Shown here one piece after another: positions 17,125 to 24,019 of a DNA stretch of 44,921 nt (position 1 is its first letter; each line of letters starts with the position of its first letter). The position numbers and the translations under genes are program-made. This stretch comes from Clostridia bacterium (GTDB lineage: Bacteria > Bacillota > Clostridia > Oscillospirales > CAG-272), in NCBI GenBank assembly GCA_017621415.1, contig JAGATD010000056.1, forward strand, positions 1-44,921, in the 5' to 3' direction. A model generated the notes under the pieces. It was not told where the DNA came from, did no database searches, and was given only the letters and a program-made list of their open reading frames with translations.

Positions 17125-17152
17125 CGCCCCGACAGTCAATTTTGTCGGGGCG
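17125..17152. terminator. Bidirectional terminator between convergent genes
   Basis: Stem CGCCCCGACA (17125-17134) with TGTCGGGGCG (17143-17152). T-rich stretches flank it on both strands. It serves the FliB-family gene on plus and the germination gene on minus. Confidence 0.85.
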
Positions 17153-17160
17153 CTTGCTTT

Positions 17161-18582
17161 TTATTTTTCAAAATCTGTCTTTCTCTGTCTTATAATCAAT
17201 CTGCCAAGGTCCTTGAGGTTCAGGGGAATAAGCGGGTAGAGGTAGCCCTTGCCGAGCACGGTGTTGTTTGTCGCTATTGCAATTACAAATATTGATAGGC
17301 CGAGTCCGAAGCCCCAAATTCCCAAAACAGCGGTAAGAATGAGGGTCAGAACACGCATATACTTAAAGGCATAGCCTAATTCATAATTTTGCTGCGCAAA
17401 GTTTGCGATTGCCACAAACGCCATATAAAGTATGACATCGCCTGAGAGCCAACCCACATCAACGGCAAAATCGCCAAGTATAAGCGCTCCCACCACAGAC
17501 AGGGAGTTTGAGAGAATATCTGGGGTATTCATTGACGCAATTTTCAAGCCGTCTATTGCCACCTCGGCAAGCAGAAGCTGCAAAATTATAGGCAGCGCCC
17601 CGGGGTCATCGGGAACAAGAAACAGAAGCTCGGGCGGTAAAAGATGTTGATACTCTAAGGCAAGATACCAAAGAGGCGTTATGACTACGGAAAGCAAAAG
17701 AATAAATGCTCTTACAAGTCTCAGGTATGTTCCTGTCAGAGGCGGAGAATAAAAATCGCTGGTTTCCTCAAGGTAGTCGAAAATCGAGGTGGGCAAAATC
17801 ATTGCCAAGGGAGACGTGTCACAGAGCACTATAATACTGCCCTCGAGCAGCTGCGCTGAGGCGGTGTCGGGGCGCTCGGTGGTGCGTATTTTGGGAAAGG
17901 GATTTATCCACCCCCGTCTGATTAAGGTTTCGGCAAGGCTCTGGTAGCCAAGAGTCAGGGATTTGGGCTTGACCTCTGTCAGTTTTCTTCTTATGTCTCT
18001 GAGACTGTCCTCGTCTGCCATGCCCTTAACGTAGCATACTACAACATCTGTTGCGGAGGAACCCCCAAGATTAAAATATTCCATAGTCAGCCTTGGGTCT
18101 CGTATTCGACGTCTTATCAAGGCGGTGTTCATTATCAATGTTTCAACAAAGCCGTCTCTTGCGCCCTGCATAACCCTGTCGCCCTCGGGCTCGGATGTGC
18201 TTCTTGCAGGATAGGTTCTAAGGTCGGCAAGAATTGCCTCAGCCCCGAAGCTCTCGGCAAATATGGCTGTCTGTCCCGAAAGCACCGCCAAAACAAGCTT
18301 TTCAAACCTCACCTCTCGGGATATTTCCACATAGGGCATCCTTAACTCTAAGGACCTTGCGGACATAGGCTCGGTAAGCCCGAGAAGCGTCTGCATAATT
18401 CTCTGCATTTCCGCATCCTTAACAAAACCGTCAATGTAGAAAAAGCACATATCCCGCCCGCATACGGCAAGGTGCCTTTCTATAACGTCAAAGCTCTCGT
18501 CAACTCTCAGCATCTGACGCATAAGACTAATGTTTTCGGAATAGCTTGTATAAAGTGTTTTTATGTTTTCCTTTTCTTCCAT
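17161..18582 (-). CDS. GerA-family spore germination protein (SpoVAF-like)
   Basis: A 473-residue integral membrane protein of the GerA/SpoVAF family, the A subunit of germinant receptors or their SpoVA-operon relatives, in the inner membrane of the spore. The soluble N-terminal half begins LYTSYSENISLMRQ and contains CFFYIDGFVKDAEM, the usual signature. The membrane half starts near PTSIFDYLEETSDFY, a conserved pre-membrane motif, followed by several hydrophobic segments with LPPELLFLVP. No B (permease) or C (lipoprotein) subunit gene is next to it, which favours a SpoVAF-like stand-alone form over a full tricistronic receptor. The ribosome site GGAGG lies in the loop of a small hairpin (18583-18607). 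A PAP2 phosphatase gene lies just upstream on the same strand. Confidence 0.85.
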   Translation of the reverse strand: MEEKENIKTLYTSYSENISLMRQMLRVDESFDVIERHLAVCGRDMCFFYIDGFVKDAEMQRIMQTLLGLTEPMSARSLELRMPYVEISREVRFEKLVLAVLSGQTAIFAESFGAEAILADLRTYPARSTSEPEGDRVMQGARDGFVETLIMNTALIRRRIRDPRLTMEYFNLGGSSATDVVVCYVKGMADEDSLRDIRRKLTEVKPKSLTLGYQSLAETLIRRGWINPFPKIRTTERPDTASAQLLEGSIIVLCDTSPLAMILPTSIFDYLEETSDFYSPPLTGTYLRLVRAFILLLSVVITPLWYLALEYQHLLPPELLFLVPDDPGALPIILQLLLAEVAIDGLKIASMNTPDILSNSLSVVGALILGDFAVDVGWLSGDVILYMAFVAIANFAQQNYELGYAFKYMRVLTLILTAVLGIWGFGLGLSIFVIAIATNNTVLGKGYLYPLIPLNLKDLGRLIIRQRKTDFEK

Positions 18583-18607
18583 AAAAAAGGCCTCCGCCGT
18601 CTTTTTT
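18583..18607 (-). promoter_or_regulatory. Hairpin with the germination gene's ribosome site in its loop
   Basis: On the minus strand A6G, a two-base bulge and GGC pair with GCC and T6, and GGAG is the loop. The ATG follows immediately. It resembles a weak terminator and could limit read-through from the PAP2 gene or translation of the germination protein. Confidence 0.35.
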
Positions 18608-18637
18608 GAAAATTGTTGACGTGAGACCGTTTTTTAT

Positions 18638-19129
18638 TCAAGTATAAGGAAAAAGTGTAAGAAGCCCGATAAGCGAGGATACAACCCCGAGAAGCGCCCC
18701 GCAAAGAACATCTCTTATAAAGTGTATTCCGATAAGCACCCGAGATACCGCCAGAAGCCCACCCAGGATAAAGAGTATTACCGAGGGCAGAGGATACATA
18801 GGCAGACAGAGGGTAGCAATTGCAAAAACCAAAAATGTGTGCCTTGAGGGAAATGAGACACCTTTCTTTTCTTTAGGCGGTGCTTCATAAAAGCTGTATA
18901 TCTCGTAAGGCCTCGGAGCATTTATAATTTTTCTTGCCAGGCTGACAATTACATAAGATACACCGAGTGTTATGCACAGTTTCACTGCGGAGAGGGGAGA
19001 GCTTAGAGCCGAGCAGATAGAAACATAAAGAAAAAGGCAAAAGGCAAAAATTCCCGCAAGGTGAGAAACCAGCCGCAAGGCTTTTGACAGCCTTGGTTTA
19101 TTATAAACCGTTCTCAATATTTTTTCCAC
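18638..19129 (-). CDS. PAP2-family membrane phosphatase
   Basis: A 163-residue membrane protein with the three PAP2 (type 2 phosphatidic acid phosphatase) motifs: KIINAPRP, then PSRHT in place of the common PSGHT, then SRVLIGIHFIRDVLCG, which includes the catalytic His. Five or six hydrophobic segments fill the rest. Such small proteins dephosphorylate undecaprenyl pyrophosphate or phosphatidylglycerol phosphate; which one cannot be told. The start is GTG at 19129 with AAGGGG upstream. It is followed on the same strand by the GerA-family gene 55 bases later, so they may form an operon. Confidence 0.85.
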   Translation of the reverse strand: MEKILRTVYNKPRLSKALRLVSHLAGIFAFCLFLYVSICSALSSPLSAVKLCITLGVSYVIVSLARKIINAPRPYEIYSFYEAPPKEKKGVSFPSRHTFLVFAIATLCLPMYPLPSVILFILGGLLAVSRVLIGIHFIRDVLCGALLGVVSSLIGLLTLFPYT

Positions 19130-19159
19130 AGCCTATTCCCCTTTCGTTAATTCCCCTTT

Positions 19160-19188
19160 ATTATCTCACAATTTTTCTTTTAAGTCAA
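19160..19188 (-). promoter_or_regulatory. Promoter for PAP2/germination genes
   Basis: Minus strand: TTGACT (19183-19188), 17-base spacer, GATAAT (19160-19165). It lies 31 bases before the GTG start and back-to-back with the ATPase promoter at 19216. Confidence 0.6.
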
Positions 19189-19215
19189 GAGGCATTTAAA
19201 TATAAAGTGTTTCGG

Positions 19216-19244
19216 TTGACAAATGCTGCCTTTTGTGGTATATT
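19216..19244 (+). promoter_or_regulatory. Promoter for the P-type ATPase
   Basis: Perfect TTGACA (19216-19221), 17-base spacer, TATATT (19239-19244). It decides the downstream start: ATG 19280 with GGAG at 19266-19269. Confidence 0.75.
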
Positions 19245-19279
19245 ATTTCTTGCTAAAAAATATATGGAGATTATTTAAG

Positions 19280-21670
19280 ATGTCCGAAAATAATGAAATA
19301 AAAGGTCTGCCCATAGGTCTTAGCTCCTCGGAGGTTGAAGCCGAGAGAGCGGCAGGTCATATCAATGTGTCGAAGGAAAAGGCGGGAAAAAGCTATCTTA
19401 GAATCATAGCCGACAATCTTTTCACATTTTTCAACCTTGTGTGGGCTATAGTAACCGTAGTGCTTGTCGCCACGGGAAGTGTTACAAACCTGACCTTTCT
19501 CTTTATAGTTATTCCCAATATTCTTATTGCCACAGTTCAGGAAATAAGAGCAAAGCGCACTGTAGAAAAGCTCTCGGTCACCACCGAGCCAAAGGCTACC
19601 GTTGTCCGCGACGGCAAAGAGGTTGAGATAGACGTTTGCGACATAGTTCTTGGCGATGTTATGCGTATTGAGCTTGGAAAGCAGGTGCTCTCTGACGGAG
19701 TTGTTGTTTCGGGATATGCCGAGGCTAATGAGAGTATGCTTACAGGCGAGTCTGACGCCATAAAAAAGCAGGAGGGTGACACAGTCCTTGCGGGCAGCTT
19801 CCTTGTAAGCGGAATGATATACGTAAAGGTAATAAGAGTTGGTGACGACAACTATGTTCACACAATAGAGTCGGCAGCTAAGGGCTTTAAAGCCCCTGCG
19901 TCAAATCTTTTCCGTGACTTAAACAGTTTGATAAAGTACATAGGCATATTTATGATTCCGATAACCGCTCTTATGGCGGTAACAAACTACTTTGATACAG
20001 GCTGTAACTTTGTAACAACGGTAGAAAAAACTTCGGGCTCTGTCATAGGAATGATTCCCGCGGGAATTTATCTTCTCATAACCGTAACCCTTACATTAAG
20101 TGTTATAATTCTTTCAAAGAAGCGAACTCTCGTTCAGGATATGTATTCTATCGAGATGCTGGCATCGGCGGATGTTGTTTGTCTGGATAAAACAGGAACC
20201 ATAACCGACGGAACAATGTGTGTTACCGTCTTTGAGCCTCTTTGTGATATTGCTGAGGATAAGCTTGCCGAGATAATAGCAATGCTTGAGGGAGCCGAGA
20301 AAAGCATAAACAATACCTCCCGCGCCTTGATTGAGCGCTTCGGACACCGAGAATGTGTTATAACCGATAAAATTCCCTTTTCATCCTCCCGTAAATATTC
20401 AGCAGTGACAATCGAGGGCTTTGGCAGCTTTGCGATAGGTGCTCCCGGATTTGTTCCGTGTCCTGTCTCCGATGAGGTTAAAGAAAGAATTGCCGCTCTT
20501 GCAAAGGAGGGACAGCGCGTTCTTCTTCTTGCGTCGCTTCCGTCGCTTAACGAAGAGGGCGAGGCTTTGGCAATGATTGCAATAGCCGACAGAATCCGAC
20601 CAAATGCTAAAGAAATTATTTCTAAATTCCAGAGCCAAGGCGTAACTGTTAAAATAATTTCAGGCGACCATGCCGAAACGGTTGCCACAATAGCAGGCAG
20701 AGTAGGGGTCGTCGGTGCCGAGAATTATATTTCCTGCCAGGGACTTTCGGATGAGGAATTAAAGGATGCGGCCGAGAAATATTCGGTATTTGGCAGAGTT
20801 ACCCCCGAGCAAAAGGTTCTTCTTGTTAAGGCGCTCAAATCATCAGGTCATATAGTGGCAATGACAGGCGACGGTGTAAATGACACTCTGGCACTAAAGG
20901 AATCCAACTGCGCTATCGCCATGGCAGACGGCAGCGAGGTTGCAAGAGCCATATCCCAGATAGTTCTTCTTGATTCTGATTTCGCAGCTCTGCCCGAGGT
21001 AGTAAAGGAGGGGCGCCGTTGTATAAACAATGTAAGAAACTCGGCAGTTCTCTTCCTTATGAAAACCGTGTTTGTCATAGGGCTTTCGCTGTTTGCAATA
21101 TGTATGCCCGGCGTTACGTATCCCTTTGAGCCAAAGCAGTTTATGCTTCTTGAGCTGTTTGTCATAGGAATCCCCTCGGTACTCCTGGCTCTTGAGCCAA
21201 ACTACGAGCGCATAAAAGGCGCATTCTTAAAAACCGTTATGCTGGAGAGCATACCGTCGGCTTTGGTTATGTATATCCCGGTACTGTTTATGCTGCTTCT
21301 TGGTACATTTGGCGCAGGGATATCCACCGAGTGCCTCAATTCATCGGCTATGATAGTTGTAACACTTGTGGGATATATCAATCTTTTGTCTTTGTGCTTC
21401 CCGTTTACAAGGTGGCGTCTTGGAGTTTGCCTCGGTGTGGGAGCTCTTATGGCTCTTATAGTGCCTATAAGTATTTATCTTGGCGATTTTCTTCCCATAA
21501 TTCCTAAGGATATTTTAGGATTTTTGCCAGCTCTTGAAAACCCCACTTTCCTTATCGGAACGGTTGCTGCGGGAATATCCCTTGGGCTTTTGTTTGTTCT
21601 TCTTAAAAAAGACTTGCAGAAGCTTGTGTTTAAGGTAACAGATAAATTGGCAAAAAAGAAAGCAAAGTAA
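19280..21670 (+). CDS. P-type cation-transporting ATPase (CtpE-like)
   Basis: A 796-residue P-type ATPase. The actuator motif LTGES is near residue 155, the phosphorylated Asp lies in DKTGTIT (about 303), and the hinge GDGVND is near 531. About eight to ten membrane segments flank these. The N-terminus (GLSSSEVEAERAAGHIN) and short architecture resemble the CtpE group, in which the mycobacterial member is a Ca2+ transporter; ion specificity here is inferred. A longer frame opening at 19223 is rejected because it begins inside the promoter, and ATG 19280 has a good ribosome site. The last 153 bases of the gene, plus nine bases beyond, are repeated at 22822-22983 past an inserted lipoprotein gene, so the original terminator now lies 1.3 kb away. 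Confidence 0.9.
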   Translation: MSENNEIKGLPIGLSSSEVEAERAAGHINVSKEKAGKSYLRIIADNLFTFFNLVWAIVTVVLVATGSVTNLTFLFIVIPNILIATVQEIRAKRTVEKLSVTTEPKATVVRDGKEVEIDVCDIVLGDVMRIELGKQVLSDGVVVSGYAEANESMLTGESDAIKKQEGDTVLAGSFLVSGMIYVKVIRVGDDNYVHTIESAAKGFKAPASNLFRDLNSLIKYIGIFMIPITALMAVTNYFDTGCNFVTTVEKTSGSVIGMIPAGIYLLITVTLTLSVIILSKKRTLVQDMYSIEMLASADVVCLDKTGTITDGTMCVTVFEPLCDIAEDKLAEIIAMLEGAEKSINNTSRALIERFGHRECVITDKIPFSSSRKYSAVTIEGFGSFAIGAPGFVPCPVSDEVKERIAALAKEGQRVLLLASLPSLNEEGEALAMIAIADRIRPNAKEIISKFQSQGVTVKIISGDHAETVATIAGRVGVVGAENYISCQGLSDEELKDAAEKYSVFGRVTPEQKVLLVKALKSSGHIVAMTGDGVNDTLALKESNCAIAMADGSEVARAISQIVLLDSDFAALPEVVKEGRRCINNVRNSAVLFLMKTVFVIGLSLFAICMPGVTYPFEPKQFMLLELFVIGIPSVLLALEPNYERIKGAFLKTVMLESIPSALVMYIPVLFMLLLGTFGAGISTECLNSSAMIVVTLVGYINLLSLCFPFTRWRLGVCLGVGALMALIVPISIYLGDFLPIIPKDILGFLPALENPTFLIGTVAAGISLGLLFVLLKKDLQKLVFKVTDKLAKKKAK

Positions 21671-21679
21671 ATAAATATT
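21518..21679 (+). repeat. 162-bp direct repeat, copy 1 (functional ATPase 3' end)
   Basis: Codons for the last 50 ATPase residues, the stop codon and nine further bases. It matches 22822-22983 at 157 of 162 positions. Downstream sequence (from 21680) is unrelated to that after copy 2, so the breakpoint is exact. Confidence 0.95.
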
Positions 21680-21803
21680 CTTGCTTGTTGAACGTAACGG
21701 CGCTTTGTTTAACATTGATGCTTAGCGATGAACTTCTTTTTGTTGCACTGTTAACTCTAATTTTATAAACCGATTAAAGATTAGAAAAAGGAGAGCGTGT
21801 CGA

Positions 21804-22841
21804 ATGAAAAAAATACTTGCTTTGCTTCTTTCCTTATGTTGCGCAGTAGGCTTGACAACCTGCAACCCAAGCGATGAACTACCGAAAGATTATGTTATCG
21901 GTGTTATCCGCACAAGCGGGAGCAAAAACAGCAGCGACATACTCTATTTCAACGAAGAGTTGGAGCAAACCGGCAGTGCTCATTACAAATATGCTACAAT
22001 GGGTGAAATATTCTATCCACCGGTAGTCAATGAGGGTGTTGTATATATCGTTCCTCAGGGGCAGGCAAACAAGAAAAATGAAAAGACCATATTACAACTG
22101 AATTTGGAAACATTGGAACAACAACAGTTTGCATTAGACCAGATTGCAATTTACGGTGTAAGCGTCAATTCTTCGGCAATTTATGCCGCTAATAACATTA
22201 ACAACAAATCTTATGTAAGCAGGATTGACAGAATTGATAAATCAGTAAAAACCATAGAATACAACAACTCGTATGTTAGCACTACTTATGTTTTCAATGA
22301 TGTTCTGTATGTATTTTTGAGTACAGGTGACAATGGTGCTTTGTCAAGTACGCTGCATTGTATTGATCCTATTGCTATGACTGTAATAAAACAGGTTGAT
22401 CTATCGGCTTTTGGCTGCAGTATTCGTTCCGTTGTTGGGGTTGACGATATTCTATATTTCGCAATTAGTACAGACCCGCAGGATAACTTCAATAATGTTG
22501 TAGGAGTTTACGATACCACAACAGGCGAAATAACAACCGTTGATTTTCCGCAGGATGTATTTCACCTTATGAGTGTGGGTGGGAAACTCTATGTAACACA
22601 CGGAAACTTGATAACAGGTGAGGGAACTTCTCTATCTGTTTATGATCTTGTTATCGGTAATATTTTAACCTATGACTTGGGATTTTGCCCAGGACAGATT
22701 GCGGCAGACGGTAAATTTCTTTATGTTATGGGGCAAAATCAGCTTGCAAAATATGACCTGCAGACTATGGAAAAACAGACAGAAATCAAAATCTCGCTGA
22801 ATGAAGGTTATTATCTGTCAGGGATTTTTGCCCGCTCTTGA
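21804..22841 (+). CDS. Putative lipoprotein with beta-propeller-like repeats, inserted in ATPase 3' end
   Basis: A 345-residue exported protein. The signal MKKILALLLSLCCAVGLTTC ends in an imperfect lipobox (LTTC). The body shows recurring beta-strand blocks resembling WD40/YVTN or PQQ-type propeller blades (VVNEGVVYIVP, VSVNSSAIYAANN, VFNDVLYVFLS, VGGKLYVTHG, AADGKFLYVMGQ). Function is unknown; a sensing or binding role is possible. GGAG at 21790-21793 precedes the ATG. It lies between two copies of the ATPase gene end, and its last six codons (GIFARS) and stop are read out of frame from copy 2, so its present C-terminus was created or replaced by the rearrangement. The DNA is more AT-rich, and looser in codon use, than its neighbours, suggesting transfer. 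Confidence 0.75.
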   Translation: MKKILALLLSLCCAVGLTTCNPSDELPKDYVIGVIRTSGSKNSSDILYFNEELEQTGSAHYKYATMGEIFYPPVVNEGVVYIVPQGQANKKNEKTILQLNLETLEQQQFALDQIAIYGVSVNSSAIYAANNINNKSYVSRIDRIDKSVKTIEYNNSYVSTTYVFNDVLYVFLSTGDNGALSSTLHCIDPIAMTVIKQVDLSAFGCSIRSVVGVDDILYFAISTDPQDNFNNVVGVYDTTTGEITTVDFPQDVFHLMSVGGKLYVTHGNLITGEGTSLSVYDLVIGNILTYDLGFCPGQIAADGKFLYVMGQNQLAKYDLQTMEKQTEIKISLNEGYYLSGIFARS

Positions 22842-22983
22842 AAACCCAACATTCCTTATCGGAACGGTTGCTGCGGGAATATCCCTTGGGCTTTTGTTTG
22901 TTCTTCTTAAAAAAGACTTGCAGAAGCTTGTATTTAAGGTAACAGACAAATTGGCAAAAAAGAAAGCAAAGTAAATAAATATT
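22822..22983 (+). pseudogene. 162-bp direct repeat, copy 2: detached ATPase 3' fragment
   Basis: A gene-end fragment encoding the same last 50 residues as the P-type ATPase, with no start codon or upstream domain. Its five differences from copy 1 (CCA/CCC, CCC/CCA, ACT/ACA, GTG/GTA, GAT/GAC in ATPase codons) are all synonymous. The stop and ATAAATATT tail are kept, and the hairpin terminator follows directly, so this copy probably occupies the original downstream junction. Confidence 0.9.
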
Positions 22984-23000
22984 TACATTTTTCGAGCGGA

Positions 23001-23025
23001 GGACCGAGTTTTTTTGACTCGGTCC
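23001..23025 (+). terminator. Rho-independent terminator
   Basis: Stem GGACCGAGT (23001-23009) with ACTCGGTCC (23017-23025), followed by CTTAATTTTTTAT. Probably the ancestral terminator of the ATPase gene; it now also serves the inserted lipoprotein gene. Confidence 0.85.
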
Positions 23026-23045
23026 CTTAATTTTTTATATTGAAG

Positions 23046-23074
23046 TTGAAATTTTTTAAAAACTGTGGTATACT
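23046..23074 (+). promoter_or_regulatory. Promoter for methionine aminopeptidase
   Basis: TTGAAA (23046-23051), 17-base spacer, TATACT (23069-23074). Thirty bases later comes the ATG at 23105. Confidence 0.7.
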
Positions 23075-23104
23075 GTAAGAAATAAAAGGATAACGAGGCG
23101 AGTA

Positions 23105-23977
23105 ATGCTTAAAGCCAAGAGAATATATAACATTAATACATCTTTAGCGCCCCGCAGAGAGCTTAACGAGAGCACAGAGGAATATATAAAGAGGCTTCGC
23201 TCTTTAAATTACAGGACACCCTCGGTAAAAATGATAAAAACCGATGCCCAAATTGAGGGCTGCCGCACAGCCGGAAAGGTAAATTCGCTGATACTTGACG
23301 CAGTGAGCCGAGAAATTGAGATTGGAATGACCACAGAGGATGTTGACAGAATTGTTATGCGTGAAACCCGCGCCCTTGGCGGCAAGCCTGCCTGCCTTGG
23401 ATATGAGGGCTTCCCCAAAGCCGTATGTACGTCAAAAAATGACGTTGTCTGTCACGGAATTCCGTCTGACAGAGATGTTATCCGAGAGGGAGATATAATC
23501 AACGTAGACTGTACTACGGTATACGAGGGTTATTTTGGTGATGCATCAAGAATGTACACCTTTGGCAAAATTTCATCCGATGCTCAAAGACTTGTAAATA
23601 CTGCGGCTGAGGCGGTGGAGCTTGCCGTAAGGTCCATTAAGCCCTATGAATCTCACCTTGGTGATATAGGCTATTATATCAACCGCCACGCAAGACAACA
23701 AGGATTTACGGTGGTTCGTGAGATAGGCGGCCACGGTGTGGGACTTCAGATGCACGAGGACCCATACGTTTGCCATGTTGGCGCGCTTGGGGGTGGAATG
23801 GTGCTTCTTCCCGGAATGATATTTACAATCGAGCCTATGATAAATCAAGGAAAATCAAAGATTTATATAGACCCTCGCGACGGTTGGACTGTACGCACCT
23901 TAGACGGTGGGCTGTCGGCTCAAGTGGAGTATGAAATTTTGGTAACTGACGAGGGATACGAAATTCTTTCAAAATAA
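23105..23977 (+). CDS. map: Methionine aminopeptidase, type I
   Basis: A 290-residue metalloprotease that removes the initiator Met from new proteins. The metal ligands are visible in order: Asp in VDCTT, Asp in FGDASR, His in GGHGVG, Glu in TIEPM and the last Glu in SAQVEYE. The His usually following that last Glu (as in AQFEHT) is Tyr here. Compared with the E. coli enzyme (about 264 residues) there is an N-terminal extension of about 40 residues (RIYNINTSLAPRRELN), common in clostridial paralogues and of unknown role. Monocistronic context with its own promoter. Confidence 0.94.
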   Translation: MLKAKRIYNINTSLAPRRELNESTEEYIKRLRSLNYRTPSVKMIKTDAQIEGCRTAGKVNSLILDAVSREIEIGMTTEDVDRIVMRETRALGGKPACLGYEGFPKAVCTSKNDVVCHGIPSDRDVIREGDIINVDCTTVYEGYFGDASRMYTFGKISSDAQRLVNTAAEAVELAVRSIKPYESHLGDIGYYINRHARQQGFTVVREIGGHGVGLQMHEDPYVCHVGALGGGMVLLPGMIFTIEPMINQGKSKIYIDPRDGWTVRTLDGGLSAQVEYEILVTDEGYEILSK

Positions 23978-24019
23978 ATCCTTAAAATTTGCCCTTATAG
24001 GCGAAGAACGGAGAAAGAT

